Origin: Hoyosella altamirensis
GTDB taxonomy: Bacteria > Actinomycetota > Actinomycetes > Mycobacteriales > Mycobacteriaceae
Assembly (NCBI RefSeq): GCF_014191505.1
Contig: NZ_JACHWS010000003.1
Coordinates: forward strand, 310,001 to 374,000
DNA: 64,000 bases
Reading direction: 5' to 3'
A program made the position numbers and the translations under genes. How positions within the stretch are numbered: position 1 is the stretch's first letter; each line of letters starts with the position of its first letter. Below, piece after piece: positions 54,444 to 63,288 of this stretch. The notes beneath the pieces were generated by a model that worked only from the letters and a program-made list of their open reading frames with translations, ran no database searches and was not told the origin of the DNA.

Positions 54444-56023
54444 GCCCTGGACATTGCGGGACCTGGCGCCCGTGTGGGTGTCGGCGCCTCATTGGTTTGC
54501 CGTTTCGTCGGGAAGAACAAAATGACAACGATAAGGCCGACGACCGCCGCCCCGATCGCACTGTAGGCGGTGGTGTGCATTGCGCCAATGAACGCTTCGC
54601 TGGCGGCGTCCATGACACCTGCTGGGGCTCCACCCTGTTCGACTAGTCCGAACGTGGCCGCGATTGACTCGCGTGCAGCGTCGGGGAGCTCCGGCGCCCC
54701 TTCCTCGATGCGCGAGCGATATCCCTGAGCCATGACGGTGCCGAGCACCGCGACACCGAACGACCCGCCGACTTGGCGCAACGTGTTCCCGAGTGCGGAT
54801 CCGACACCAGCTTTCTCACGCGGGACCGACGACATGAGGGTGTTCATCGCGGGCGGCATAAGGTGCGCCATTCCGGTGCCCTGCACGAAGAACAGCGCGA
54901 TGAGGACTCCTACCGGAGTGTCCGCGTCGAGCATCGTCACGACGAAGAACGAACCAATGATCAGGAGCAGCGCGCCGACGCCGACTACACGGGGCCCGAA
55001 CCGGTTCACCATTGCGTTGGAGAGTGGCGAGAAGATCAGCAGGGCAACACCGGTCGGCAGGAACAGCAGACCCGCTTGCAGCGGCGTGAACCCTTTGACG
55101 ATCTGCAGGTAGAACGTCATGAAGAAGAACAGCCCCATCATGCCGAAGAACGTGAGGGCGATAATTGCTGCCGACGCCGAGAATCGCGGGTTCGTGAACA
55201 GCGACATGTCGAGTGATGCGTGCGGAATTCGCCGCTCCCACACGACGAACGCCGCAAGAATGATCAGGCCAGCCACGATGGGGACGATCACGCCGACACC
55301 TGACCAGGATCCCGCGTTGCCTGCGTTGATGATGCCGTACGTGAGCGAGACGAGCCCGGCGACGGACAGGCCCATTCCGACAAGGTCGGGTTTGCCCTGC
55401 ACACCTTTCGACTCGGGAGCGAAGAACACGATCATGATCATGCTGAAAATGACGATGGGCACGTTGATCAGAAAGACAGATCCCCACCAGAACCGCTCCA
55501 ACAGCGCTCCTCCGACGATCGGTCCGAGAGCACTGCCGATACCCACCGCGCCGGTCCACACACCAAGCGCTTTCGGGAACTCCTTATGCGAGAAGGCCGC
55601 GCGCACCAGCGCGAGCGTGGCCGGCATCATCGCCGCTGCGCCAACACCTTTGATCGCACGGTAGAGCAGCAGATTCTCGGGGGATACGGCATAGGCGGAC
55701 AGCAGCGAGGCCACACCAAAGATAACCAAACCGATCAGCAGCATGCGTTTGCGGCCGATGCGGTCACCGATGACTCCGAACGCGAAGAGCAGGCCTGCGA
55801 AGACCAGCGTGTAGGAGTTGATGAGCCACGCGAGTTGACTCTGAGTGGCTCCAATGCCGTCGTTGGGATCGGCAAGCGTCTTCATCGCCACGTTCAGCAC
55901 GGTGTTGTCGAGCACGACGACGATCAGGCTGAGCACGAGGACACCGAGGATCAGCCACCGCCGTGGGTGCCCGGCGTCTTCGAAGTCAGTGTCTGGCGCC
56001 GGTGTCGGGAGGGTTGTAGCCAC
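54440..56023 (-). CDS. DHA2-family MFS drug-efflux transporter
   Basis: 527 residues, 14 hydrophobic helices, EmrB/QacA type. Motif A-like GVIGDRIGRKRMLLIGL, motif C-like TGAVGIGSALGPIVGGAL, N-terminal VLDNTVLNVAMKTLADP with the Asp of this subfamily in helix 1, and QLAWLINSYTLVFAGLLFAFG. It should export lipophilic cations or antibiotics using proton motive force. GTG 56023 follows AAAGGCGGG. It is first of an MFS-TetR operon; repeats in the 120 bp upstream are listed separately. Confidence 0.92.
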   Translation of the reverse strand: MATTLPTPAPDTDFEDAGHPRRWLILGVLVLSLIVVVLDNTVLNVAMKTLADPNDGIGATQSQLAWLINSYTLVFAGLLFAFGVIGDRIGRKRMLLIGLVIFGVASLLSAYAVSPENLLLYRAIKGVGAAAMMPATLALVRAAFSHKEFPKALGVWTGAVGIGSALGPIVGGALLERFWWGSVFLINVPIVIFSMIMIVFFAPESKGVQGKPDLVGMGLSVAGLVSLTYGIINAGNAGSWSGVGVIVPIVAGLIILAAFVVWERRIPHASLDMSLFTNPRFSASAAIIALTFFGMMGLFFFMTFYLQIVKGFTPLQAGLLFLPTGVALLIFSPLSNAMVNRFGPRVVGVGALLLIIGSFFVVTMLDADTPVGVLIALFFVQGTGMAHLMPPAMNTLMSSVPREKAGVGSALGNTLRQVGGSFGVAVLGTVMAQGYRSRIEEGAPELPDAARESIAATFGLVEQGGAPAGVMDAASEAFIGAMHTTAYSAIGAAVVGLIVVILFFPTKRQTNEAPTPTRAPGPAMSRA

Positions 56024-56063
56024 GCGGCCCGCCTTTACTTGCAGCGATGGGAAGGTACGTGAC

Positions 56064-56098
56064 TATCGTACTACGTTACGAAACGAAACGGTATCGTA
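56064..56098. promoter_or_regulatory. Repeat-rich likely TetR operator upstream of the MFS gene
   Basis: Direct repeats TATCGTA at 56064-56070 and 56092-56098 flank CTACG TTACGAAACGAAACGG with tandem ACGAAACG units and the small palindrome CGTACTACG. It lies 41-75 bp upstream of the MFS start, where a repressor would block the promoter. The operator of this TetR is unknown; assignment by position. Confidence 0.45.
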
Positions 56099-56142
56099 TT
56101 CTTTTCCTCTCCTGCTGCTCTGCTCAACCTCCGCCTGACCCC

Positions 56143-57483
56143 TTACGGCGCGCTGGGCTGAGCGCCGTGTCTGGCACCGTGCTTGGGACGCTTTCGCGTG
56201 TCTCGCGTTCTCAGGCGAGCCGGGGCGCGGCACGCCTGGTGGTAGGTGTTGCGCCTGGCGCGCTGCTCGGGGTCGAGCCACGCGGGCGGAATAATGTCTG
56301 GCTGCCCGTCAGCACCCATGCGGATAGTCCAGTCACTGTGGTGAATGAGCCGATGGTGGTAGCTGCACAACAGGCACAGGTTCGCTAGGTCAGTGGGGCC
56401 GGACTGCTCACACCATTCTTTGATGTGGTGCGCCTGTGTCCACTGCGGCGGGCGGTCACATCCTGGGAAAACACAGCCTTTGTCTCGCAAGTACAATGCA
56501 CACCGTTGGGCGAGGCTCGCGGTACGCACTGCGCGCCCAAGGTCGAGCACCTCACTCGCACCTCCGAGCATGGCAGGGACGATCTTGGCGTCACACGCGA
56601 GCCGCCGGGCCTCAGCTGCGGAAATCGCACGGTGGTCGTTCAATTTCACCGGGCTATCGTCGTGCCCCAGCAATTGATCGATCGTCATAGTGATGGTGCA
56701 GCGCGGCGGCTCCCCGCCCTGACCGGGCAGTTGCCCTGCCCGTTCCGTGTATTCCAGCAGCTCGGCGAGTCCGTCGCCACAGCGCTCACTGACGCTGCGC
56801 AGGTCGGGCGTAGCGTCATCGGCGGGCCGGGGCTTCGCCAATGGCGAGAGGAGAGTTTCGAGCCGCACGCCTGACTCTTTGTCCAGATAACCGGACAACC
56901 GCAGCCGGTCACCTTTGGCACTCCAGGCAAGGTGCAGTTCTCGGCGCGGTTGCGTCAGTTTTTCTGTGTCGGGTTCTTTACCATCCGGATCGAGGCGGTC
57001 AAGGATTTCCCGTCCTGCTCTGCGCACCACTGCCGGGCTGTTGGTACGCGCCAGCTCCGTAAGGATTCGTTCACCCTCCTCACGCAGCACTCGCTCCGCT
57101 GCAGGTGGAAACAGGCTGAGTACGTGATCGATCACGTCGACATGCGCGGCCGAGATTTCGCCTTCGCGCAGCGCGGATCCAGCCGCCGGAAGCGTCGCAG
57201 GCACGACTGACCCATCGATTCCGGCGGTCGCACAAATCATTTCGGCTCGCCGGGCACGCTGCCGCGCATCTTTGGCGTCGACGTTCAAGACGTCTCGCAG
57301 CAACCCAGCGGCGTCTGCATAGCCGTAGGTTCCCATCACGCCACGCGCAACGATCTCAGCCGTGATCAGAGCCTGCGCTGCCTGCAAACGCCGCTGCGCC
57401 ACCTCCGCGGCACGCAGTCGCGCCACCAGTTCCGCGTCCGCGACGCGGAACAAGTCCTCCCCTATGTCTCCCCCGAGCACCAC
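56143..57483 (-). CDS. 13E12-repeat-family HNH endonuclease-like protein
   Basis: 446 residues from GTG 57483. N-terminal DUF222 region (VADAELVARLRAAEVAQRRL ... DVLNVDAKDARQRARRAEMI), a central variable part, and a C-terminal HNH domain (CVFPGCDRPPQWTQAHHIKEW ... NLCLLCSYHHRLIHHSDW) with Zn cysteines and catalytic His. The frame opens at TTG 57516, but that codon and ATG 57498 lie in the promoter, so translation starts downstream: GTG 57483/57480 or TTG 57453 (behind GGGGAGGAC). This family is multicopy and mobile-like in Mycobacteriales. Confidence 0.82.
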   Translation of the reverse strand: MVLGGDIGEDLFRVADAELVARLRAAEVAQRRLQAAQALITAEIVARGVMGTYGYADAAGLLRDVLNVDAKDARQRARRAEMICATAGIDGSVVPATLPAAGSALREGEISAAHVDVIDHVLSLFPPAAERVLREEGERILTELARTNSPAVVRRAGREILDRLDPDGKEPDTEKLTQPRRELHLAWSAKGDRLRLSGYLDKESGVRLETLLSPLAKPRPADDATPDLRSVSERCGDGLAELLEYTERAGQLPGQGGEPPRCTITMTIDQLLGHDDSPVKLNDHRAISAAEARRLACDAKIVPAMLGGASEVLDLGRAVRTASLAQRCALYLRDKGCVFPGCDRPPQWTQAHHIKEWCEQSGPTDLANLCLLCSYHHRLIHHSDWTIRMGADGQPDIIPPAWLDPEQRARRNTYHQACRAPARLRTRDTRKRPKHGARHGAQPSAP

Positions 57484-57486
57484 ACA

Positions 57487-57516
57487 ATTATCGAACATGA
57501 GTTCGATAATTGTCAA
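57487..57516 (-). promoter_or_regulatory. Promoter with embedded perfect LexA (SOS) box
   Basis: On the minus strand a TTGACA -35 (57516-57511) and GATAAT -10 (57492-57487) are 18 bp apart. Between and over them is TCGAAC-TCAT-GTTCGA (57491-57506), an exact match to the actinobacterial SOS box TCGAAC-N4-GTTCGA, inside a longer 13-bp perfect inverted repeat (57484-57513). LexA binding here would block the polymerase until DNA damage. Confidence 0.85.
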
Positions 57517-60011
57517 GGCAGAAGAACGCTCAAATCCGCCTTCAAGCGCAAATCAGCGACGGAACGTCCCGCGTGAAGAACAAAGGTGCCCGGCTCAACT
57601 GACCAACGGCCGGCATCGGTGTCCCAATGCTCAAATGCGCGCGGAGCGAGTTGCACCGCAACCTCTTTCGTCTCACCCGCCGCAGCGTCGACGACCGCGA
57701 AACCGACCAGCCAGCGCGGCGGACGCTCAACCTGTCCGTCCGGGCGCGAAGCGTAGACCTGGACAACCTCACGTCCCGCACGCGCGCCCGCGTTGCGAAC
57801 ACGGACATACGCGCAACGTTCGTCAACGGACATCTCGTCGTACGCCCACTCGGTGTATCCGAGGCCGAATCCGAAGGGGTACCTCGGAATGCGGCCCTCC
57901 CTTTCGTAGCCGCGGTAGCCGATGTGCAGCCCTTCGCTGTAGCGCAGTACACCGTTCTCCGGAGTACACGCGGGGTGGCCCTCTTCATTTGCAGGCCAGC
58001 TCACAGGGAGGCGGCCACACGGTTCAACAGCACCGAAAAGTACATCGGCGATCGCGTTGCCCGCCTCCTGGCCCGGGAACCATGCCAGCAGCACTGCCGC
58101 GACGTCATCGGCCCACGGGAGCAGCACGGGGGCACCGGCATTCACGACGACCACGGTTTGCGAGTTCACTCCCGCTACACGGCGCACGAGTTCATCCTGT
58201 CGGCCTGGTAGCGATAGCGATGTGCGATCGAAGCCTTCGCTTTCGACCTCATCCGTCGTGCCGACCACGACTATTGCGACATCGGCGTTCCGTGCGGCTT
58301 CCACGGCCGCCTCGATCTCGGCATCAACATCGGTGATCCGCCCTGCGTTGATCTGGATGACCGGCATCACAGGCAGGTCATCGTCGCCGAAGGAGAAATC
58401 TCCCGCAGTGAGTTCAACGCGAAGCTTGAGCGACACTCGCTGCCCTTCGCTGAGGTCGACCGTGGCGAGAGCCTGTGGCGGGCGGGCGAGGACCTCAACC
58501 ATATCGGCGCCTGACGGAAGGCTGACCATCTCACTGAAAGCCTCCACGCCATCGAGTTCCAGGATGAAACGGCCGATGCCGGAGCCACCGATCTGATAGG
58601 TACCAGATTCCGCCGCTTCGTAGACAGCGGTGAACTCGATCGAATCGACGTCGGTGAGGGGGGCACCTGCCGCGGTGTCCTGCCACATGAGGTGGGTGGC
58701 GTGCCGGACCTCGGACGCAAGCAGATGGTTATCCCGGTCCATGAACCGGACCTCCACCGCGTTCCTCGTGCCGTCCGGAGCAGTGAGTTGCTCGATCCTG
58801 GCGTTGGGCACGCGAGAGGTCACTGCCCCGCCCGGCCGGTGCTCGATTCGCACAACAGCATCTAGAGCATTGCGGATGCCGTCGAGCGGCGAAACAACGT
58901 AGGGCGGTGCCACGGTCGCGCTGCCTCCGCCAAGGGTGCGCGCGGTGGCCGCGTTCGGGCCGACCACCGCAACTGCTCTCAAATCTGATTTCACGAGCGG
59001 CAGTGTTCCCTTGGAATTATGGAGTAGCACCATGCCTTCCGATGCGGTTGCCCGAAGAGTGCTCGCGATCTCGGCGTCGTCGACAATCCTGGCCTGGGCG
59101 ACGGGCGCGATTCGCTCGAGCGCACCAACTCTGGCCGCCACCCGCAGAATGCGTAGCGCCTTCTCATCAACTGCTAATTCGGGGACGGATCCGTTTCGGA
59201 CAGCCTCAACGAGAGCCTCACCCCACGGCCCATGCGGACCAGGCATGACGAGGTCGAGCAGGCCTTCTTCGGCAGCATCGAGCGAACGGCCCGCGAACCA
59301 GTCAGACATCACGAGACCGTCAAAGCCCCATTCGCCCTTGAGGATCTCGCGCAGCATCGGCGATTCGGTCATCGTCTTCCCGGCGACGCTGTTGTAGGCA
59401 GCCATGACCGCCCATGCCTTGGCCTCGCGAACAATCGTCTCAAAGGGGGCGAGATAGAGTTCACGAAGAGCCCGCTCCCCGATCTCCGCGTCGTAGGTGA
59501 AACGTTCGGTCTCAGAGTCGTTGGCAACGAAATGTTTCACCGTCGCACCGACACCCTCGGACTGAACACCGCGCACATACGCGGCCCCGATCTGCGCCGT
59601 CAGATAGGGGTCTTCGCTGTAGCACTCGAAGTGCCGTCCACCGTACGGGGTTCGGTGGAGGTTGACGGTCGGAGCAAGCAGCACATCCACGCCCTTCCGA
59701 CGGCACTCCGAGGCGATCAGCTTGCCGATCACTTCGAGCCGCGCGACGTCCCAGGTTGCTGCAAGTGCTGTTGGAGACGGCACGTTGGCGGACGGGTTGC
59801 GCTCATCGAGGGATTCGCCACGTACCCCGGCTGGACCGTCGGAAACGACCAGTCGCCGCAGACCGATCTTCGGCTCTGGATGCAAGGACCAGAAGTCGGC
59901 GCCGGTGAGGAGCCGCACTTTGCTTTCGAGCGTGAGCTTCTGCAACCTCAGCCGCAATTCTTGCTCAATTTGGGCGCTCTCCATTACCTCAGTGCCAGCT
60001 GTGAAAGACAT
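57513..60011 (-). CDS. Glycoside hydrolase family 3 beta-glucosidase
   Basis: 832 residues. GH3 N-terminal barrel with RLVVSDGPAGVRG, KGVDVLLAPTVNLHRTPYGGRHFECYSEDPYL (two parts), KHFVANDSETER and nucleophile Asp237 in GLVMSDWFAG; the second GH3 domain starts near residue 310. An inserted PA14-like beta domain spans about 400-530 (IEFTAVYEAAESGTYQIGGSG). A fibronectin-III-like domain ends the protein (VRVRNAGARAGREVVQVYA). No signal peptide, so it is cytosolic and acts on imported beta-glucosides. Divergent from a LacI regulator. Confidence 0.92.
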   Translation of the reverse strand: MSFTAGTEVMESAQIEQELRLRLQKLTLESKVRLLTGADFWSLHPEPKIGLRRLVVSDGPAGVRGESLDERNPSANVPSPTALAATWDVARLEVIGKLIASECRRKGVDVLLAPTVNLHRTPYGGRHFECYSEDPYLTAQIGAAYVRGVQSEGVGATVKHFVANDSETERFTYDAEIGERALRELYLAPFETIVREAKAWAVMAAYNSVAGKTMTESPMLREILKGEWGFDGLVMSDWFAGRSLDAAEEGLLDLVMPGPHGPWGEALVEAVRNGSVPELAVDEKALRILRVAARVGALERIAPVAQARIVDDAEIASTLRATASEGMVLLHNSKGTLPLVKSDLRAVAVVGPNAATARTLGGGSATVAPPYVVSPLDGIRNALDAVVRIEHRPGGAVTSRVPNARIEQLTAPDGTRNAVEVRFMDRDNHLLASEVRHATHLMWQDTAAGAPLTDVDSIEFTAVYEAAESGTYQIGGSGIGRFILELDGVEAFSEMVSLPSGADMVEVLARPPQALATVDLSEGQRVSLKLRVELTAGDFSFGDDDLPVMPVIQINAGRITDVDAEIEAAVEAARNADVAIVVVGTTDEVESEGFDRTSLSLPGRQDELVRRVAGVNSQTVVVVNAGAPVLLPWADDVAAVLLAWFPGQEAGNAIADVLFGAVEPCGRLPVSWPANEEGHPACTPENGVLRYSEGLHIGYRGYEREGRIPRYPFGFGLGYTEWAYDEMSVDERCAYVRVRNAGARAGREVVQVYASRPDGQVERPPRWLVGFAVVDAAAGETKEVAVQLAPRAFEHWDTDAGRWSVEPGTFVLHAGRSVADLRLKADLSVLLP

Positions 60012-60081
60012 TCTTACCTGTTTCCTTAATTCCACCGGGTATCCGCCGCTATCTCAACTCTCGACAGTGTCAGCATCGCTT

Positions 60082-60152
60082 ACACGTGTCAGCGACAGTC
60101 TACGTCGAGATCCAACCGTGACGCAATGGCCAAATCGTGGACAAACACGTGT
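60082..60152. promoter_or_regulatory. Twin palindromes between GH3 and LacI genes
   Basis: ACACGTGT occurs at 60082-60089 inside GCTTACACGTGTCAGC, and again at 60145-60152 inside AAACACGTGTAAGC. The two centres are 63 bp apart, close to six turns of DNA, so the same face is presented. They sit 70 bp from the GH3 start and 12 bp from the LacI start, which suits a dimeric or looping LacI-type repressor acting on both genes. Confidence 0.6.
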
Positions 60153-60163
60153 AAGCTCACGGC

Positions 60164-61126
60164 GTGCGTCCACGGGCAACGAGCGTCGATGTAGCGCGGG
60201 AGGCTGGCGTCTCACGAGCGACCGTCAGTTACGTCTTAAACGACACACCTGGGCAGTCCATCCCAGACGAAACGCGTCAGCGAGTTTTGATAGCGGCTAG
60301 AAAGCTCGGCTACTCGCCGTCCGCGGCGGCTCGCACGCTGCGCAGGGGCCGCAGTGATGTCGTCTTGTTCATGCTCCCGGAGTGGCCCATCGGGCCGGTG
60401 ATCGGGACTCTCATCAGCACGTTGACCGCGGAACTCGCCGCGCACCGACTGACGCTGCTGACCTATCAGAAGCTCCCGGGCAGCACGCCATTCCGGGAAC
60501 TGTGGACCGCGATAACCCCCGCGGCGATCATTGTCTGCGACGCGCTCAGCGACGGCGAAGTGAACACGATCAGGACGGCTGGTATCGAGGTTCTCACCGT
60601 ACTCGCCCCTGCTCAAGAGTTGTTCGGGTGGCGGCAAGTTCAGCACCTCACGGAGCGCGGCCATGTCCGGCTCGGATACGCCTACCCCGCCGACGAGCGC
60701 CTCGAAAGTTTCGCTGCGCCGCGACTGCGTGGCGCGCGCCGCGCCTGTGTCGAGCTTGGCCTGACATCGCCTGTCGTCGCGACCATCGGGGACGACAACG
60801 CGGCGCACGTCATCTCTCAGTGGCGAGCACTAGATGAGCCGGTCACAGGACTATGCGGTTACAACGATGAAATCGCGTTTGCGCTTCTCGACGGCGCGCG
60901 ACGAAACGGGCTGAGAGTGCCTGGCGATCTGGCAGTCATTGGGGTGGACGATATCCCGGTCGCGCGTTACGCGAACCCGCCCCTGACGACAGTAACGACT
61001 GGCGTCGAGGTGCAAAGTCGTGCGATCGCGGAGTCCGTGCTCGCCATCCTCGCCGGTCGGCCGACCGGCAGTCCTTCGCCTCATCAAAACGACATTGTCC
61101 GAGTGATCGAACGGGATTCGACCTAG
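60164..61126 (+). CDS. LacI-family transcriptional regulator
   Basis: 320 residues. N-terminal HTH TSVDVAREAGVSRATVSYVLND and hinge region KLGYSPSAAARTLRRGRS; then a periplasmic-binding-like domain (GLCGYNDEIAFALLDGARRNGLRVPGDLAVIGVDDI in parts). It should repress the divergent GH3 gene and itself, with a beta-glucoside or its product as inducer. GTG 60164 has no clear ribosome site; translation may be leaderless-like. Ligand inferred from neighbour only. Confidence 0.92.
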   Translation: MRPRATSVDVAREAGVSRATVSYVLNDTPGQSIPDETRQRVLIAARKLGYSPSAAARTLRRGRSDVVLFMLPEWPIGPVIGTLISTLTAELAAHRLTLLTYQKLPGSTPFRELWTAITPAAIIVCDALSDGEVNTIRTAGIEVLTVLAPAQELFGWRQVQHLTERGHVRLGYAYPADERLESFAAPRLRGARRACVELGLTSPVVATIGDDNAAHVISQWRALDEPVTGLCGYNDEIAFALLDGARRNGLRVPGDLAVIGVDDIPVARYANPPLTTVTTGVEVQSRAIAESVLAILAGRPTGSPSPHQNDIVRVIERDST

Positions 61127-61234
61127 GCGGCTACGGCAACGATGGGCTAGCGATGGGGGCCCGGCGAGCCTTACAGAGGTAGACTTCGGTGACGATAGTT
61201 TTCTTCGGCTGGTTCCCAATGCAGAGGAAGTCAG

Positions 61235-62062
61235 ATGGGCGAGAGCACAGCTGGCGACAGACACGGCGAGCGACGCCTGCCCGATTCGAGCGACCACATC
61301 GTCCAACAGCGCGGAACCGAGCATGATGCCGCCCACAAAACCTCTCTCTTCACCGGAGTCGGCCATATCTGTGTGACCGCCATGCGTCTCACGGGGGTCG
61401 ATGGCGCAGCTGTTGCGGTGCTCACCAACACAACCAAACTCCGCGAACTCGTTTATGCCACCGATGCCCTCGCTCAGGAGCTCGACGAACTACAGTTCAC
61501 CGTCGGAGAAGGCCCCTGCCTGGACGCGTACCGGATTCAGCGTGCAGAACTCTGGCACGACATGGACTCCGCGGAGGCGGCAGCCCGATGGCCCGCCTTC
61601 ACAAACGATGCCGTTTCACTCGGGGCACGGGCGCTCTTCGCGTTCCCAGTCTCACAACCAGAGCCGCTCGGGGTGCTCGAGCTTTACCGGCGTACCATCG
61701 GCGAACTGACGACAGCGGAGCGTGATGCTGCCGCGGCATGCGCTGTGGCAATTGGGCGGACGGTTCTAGCTAATTGGGAACTACAGGTCGCTGAAGCTGG
61801 GAGTGAAGAGTCCGCCGCTGATGCACTCGGAGTGCACCCCGACGACCCGGCGGACACATTCTCACGAACAAAAATTCACCTCGCTGCCGGAATGGCAGCG
61901 GTGCAGCTCGCTGTACCTGTCGATGAGGCACTGGACAGGATACGAGCCTATTCTTACTCCCACAACAGATCGATCGCTGATGTCGCCGATGACATCGTGG
62001 CCCGACGTCTATCGATGCAGGAGGAACGCGATGACGCTGGAGGCCATGATGACTGGAACTGA
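61235..62062 (+). CDS. GAF-ANTAR regulatory protein
   Basis: 275 residues. GAF domain (about 45-185; RELVYATDALAQELDELQFTVGEGPCLDAYR, in parts) followed by an ANTAR RNA-binding domain (about 207-262; FSRTKIHLAAGMAAVQLAVPVDEALDRIRAYSYSHNRS in parts). It would sense a small molecule and act on RNA hairpins. ATG 61235 follows AGAGGAAG. Overlaps the next GAF-ANTAR gene by 32 bp, so the two are co-expressed. No cysteine or haem ligand is obvious in the GAF domain. Confidence 0.85.
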   Translation: MGESTAGDRHGERRLPDSSDHIVQQRGTEHDAAHKTSLFTGVGHICVTAMRLTGVDGAAVAVLTNTTKLRELVYATDALAQELDELQFTVGEGPCLDAYRIQRAELWHDMDSAEAAARWPAFTNDAVSLGARALFAFPVSQPEPLGVLELYRRTIGELTTAERDAAAACAVAIGRTVLANWELQVAEAGSEESAADALGVHPDDPADTFSRTKIHLAAGMAAVQLAVPVDEALDRIRAYSYSHNRSIADVADDIVARRLSMQEERDDAGGHDDWN

Positions 62063-62861
62063 CCGGAGCAGCGAAGTTGCGACCGACGGCGGACGTGTGC
62101 AGCTTGCCATTGCGGACCTGACGTCGACGCTCACGAACGACTTTGACCTTCCCGCCATGCTGCATTCTGTTGCAGAACACGCTCGGGTTTGCTTCGGTGC
62201 GAGCACCGTTGTCGTGCTGCTACTGGACAGGCGAGCGCCCGGGCGTGGGGTTGTCCACATAGTCGCAGAGGCAGCGAGCGAGGGCCACTCTGTCGACCCC
62301 CGCTTTCACACCTCAGGACCTGGCCTGATGAGCGCGAGCGAAAGCGCCGTCGCGATGGTCGACGACCTTGCCCACGCGGATGACACACGCTGGCCCGAGT
62401 ATCGGGAACGAGCAACGGCGGCCGGATTGCGCGGTATGCGCGCGTTTCCGGTATCAGCACTTGGGGTGCCTCTGGGCTCAATTGTGGTGCATACCGAAGA
62501 TCCTTGGGGCGATGCACGGCCCCGCAGTTTCGGGCAGATCCTAGCCGATCTGACCGCGATTGGTCTCGCCAGCGGCACCGTCGACGGCCGCCGCCTGTCG
62601 ACTTCCGATGCGGTCGATTCGGTACTGCGCGGCAGCGCGACGATTGCTGCTGCGGTCGGGATTCTGACCGAATACTTGCGGCTGGAGCCCGACATCGCGC
62701 GCCTCCGGCTGAACAGACTGGCTCGCGCTCGCGGTCTCACCGTCACCGCTCAGGCGCGGATGATTGTTGACGCGCACAACTCGTCCCCAGGTGATCTCGA
62801 GAGAACTGGAGTGCTGTCTCCGGCGAATGTGTCGTCCGCTCGACTTATCGGCCGCGACTAA
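62031..62861 (+). CDS. Second GAF-ANTAR regulatory protein
   Basis: 276 residues. GAF domain (about 20-180; DDLAHADDTRWPEYRERATAAGLRGMRAFPV in parts) and ANTAR (about 205-258; SATIAAAVGILTEYLRLEP ... RARGLTVTAQARMIVDAH). ATG 62031 is fixed by GGAGGAA 5 nt upstream; a longer frame upstream overlaps the first gene and is rejected. It differs from its neighbour in sequence, so it is an older duplicate or a different family member. Together they may form a heterodimer; this is inference. Confidence 0.85.
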   Translation: MTLEAMMTGTDRSSEVATDGGRVQLAIADLTSTLTNDFDLPAMLHSVAEHARVCFGASTVVVLLLDRRAPGRGVVHIVAEAASEGHSVDPRFHTSGPGLMSASESAVAMVDDLAHADDTRWPEYRERATAAGLRGMRAFPVSALGVPLGSIVVHTEDPWGDARPRSFGQILADLTAIGLASGTVDGRRLSTSDAVDSVLRGSATIAAAVGILTEYLRLEPDIARLRLNRLARARGLTVTAQARMIVDAHNSSPGDLERTGVLSPANVSSARLIGRD

Positions 62862-62909
62862 CAGCGTCGTGGCTGTGCCGCCCAGGTAGTTTCAGCGGAC
62901 TCGCGAAAG

Positions 62910-62936
62910 CCGCCCGGCGCGGTGCCGTCCGGGCGG
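62910..62936. terminator. GC-rich hairpin between convergent genes
   Basis: A perfect 8-bp stem CCGCCCGG/CCGGGCGG with an 11-nt loop lies between the stops of the second GAF-ANTAR gene and the 80-residue protein. No T-run follows, but GC hairpins without it are common as terminators in actinobacteria. Confidence 0.6.
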
Positions 62937-62955
62937 CGCGGTCAGCACAGCCAAA

Positions 62956-63198
62956 TTAGCGGTTTAGTCGCGAAGCCAGCAGTGCCTTGCCTTGCTCCCC
63001 GCCCTTCTGGCTTTCAGCTTGCGCACGGCGGAAAAAGTCGGCGAGTTCTTGGTCGCCTTCTCGCTCTGCGTCCTTGATGTACTCCTCCATCCGCAGCGCA
63101 TTGCTGAGGCAGGCTTCGGTAAACCAGATGATGTTGTAGTGCTTGTCACGGGTTCCGGTTACCGAGCCCGTTTCGGTGTCACGAACGACATCAGACAT
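62956..63198 (-). CDS. Small helical protein (80 aa), ferritin-like stress family
   Basis: 80 residues: a short polar start, then two helices (YNIIWFTEACLSNALRMEEYIKDAEREGDQELADFFRRAQAES in parts) and a C-terminal LLASRL. The pattern resembles small helical proteins of unknown role seen in stress clusters with KHY(D/N)xI and ADFFR motifs. ATG 63198 (MSDVVRDTE) has GAGAGGA upstream; the frame start at 63237 is less likely. Solitary on minus; 90 bp to the next gene. Function not assigned. Confidence 0.65.
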   Translation of the reverse strand: MSDVVRDTETGSVTGTRDKHYNIIWFTEACLSNALRMEEYIKDAEREGDQELADFFRRAQAESQKGGEQGKALLASRLNR

Positions 63199-63288
63199 TT
63201 GACGCGGTCCTCTCGTTGGTTTTGCACGTACGAACATTGCCTTCCACCCGCGCGTCCGGGTTAAACACGTAGCCCCGCAATGATCCGG

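Noticed and set aside
56143-57516. 13E12 gene as an active insertion sequence
   Set aside because: No flanking inverted repeats, target duplication or transposase are visible; only the protein family is repeat-associated.
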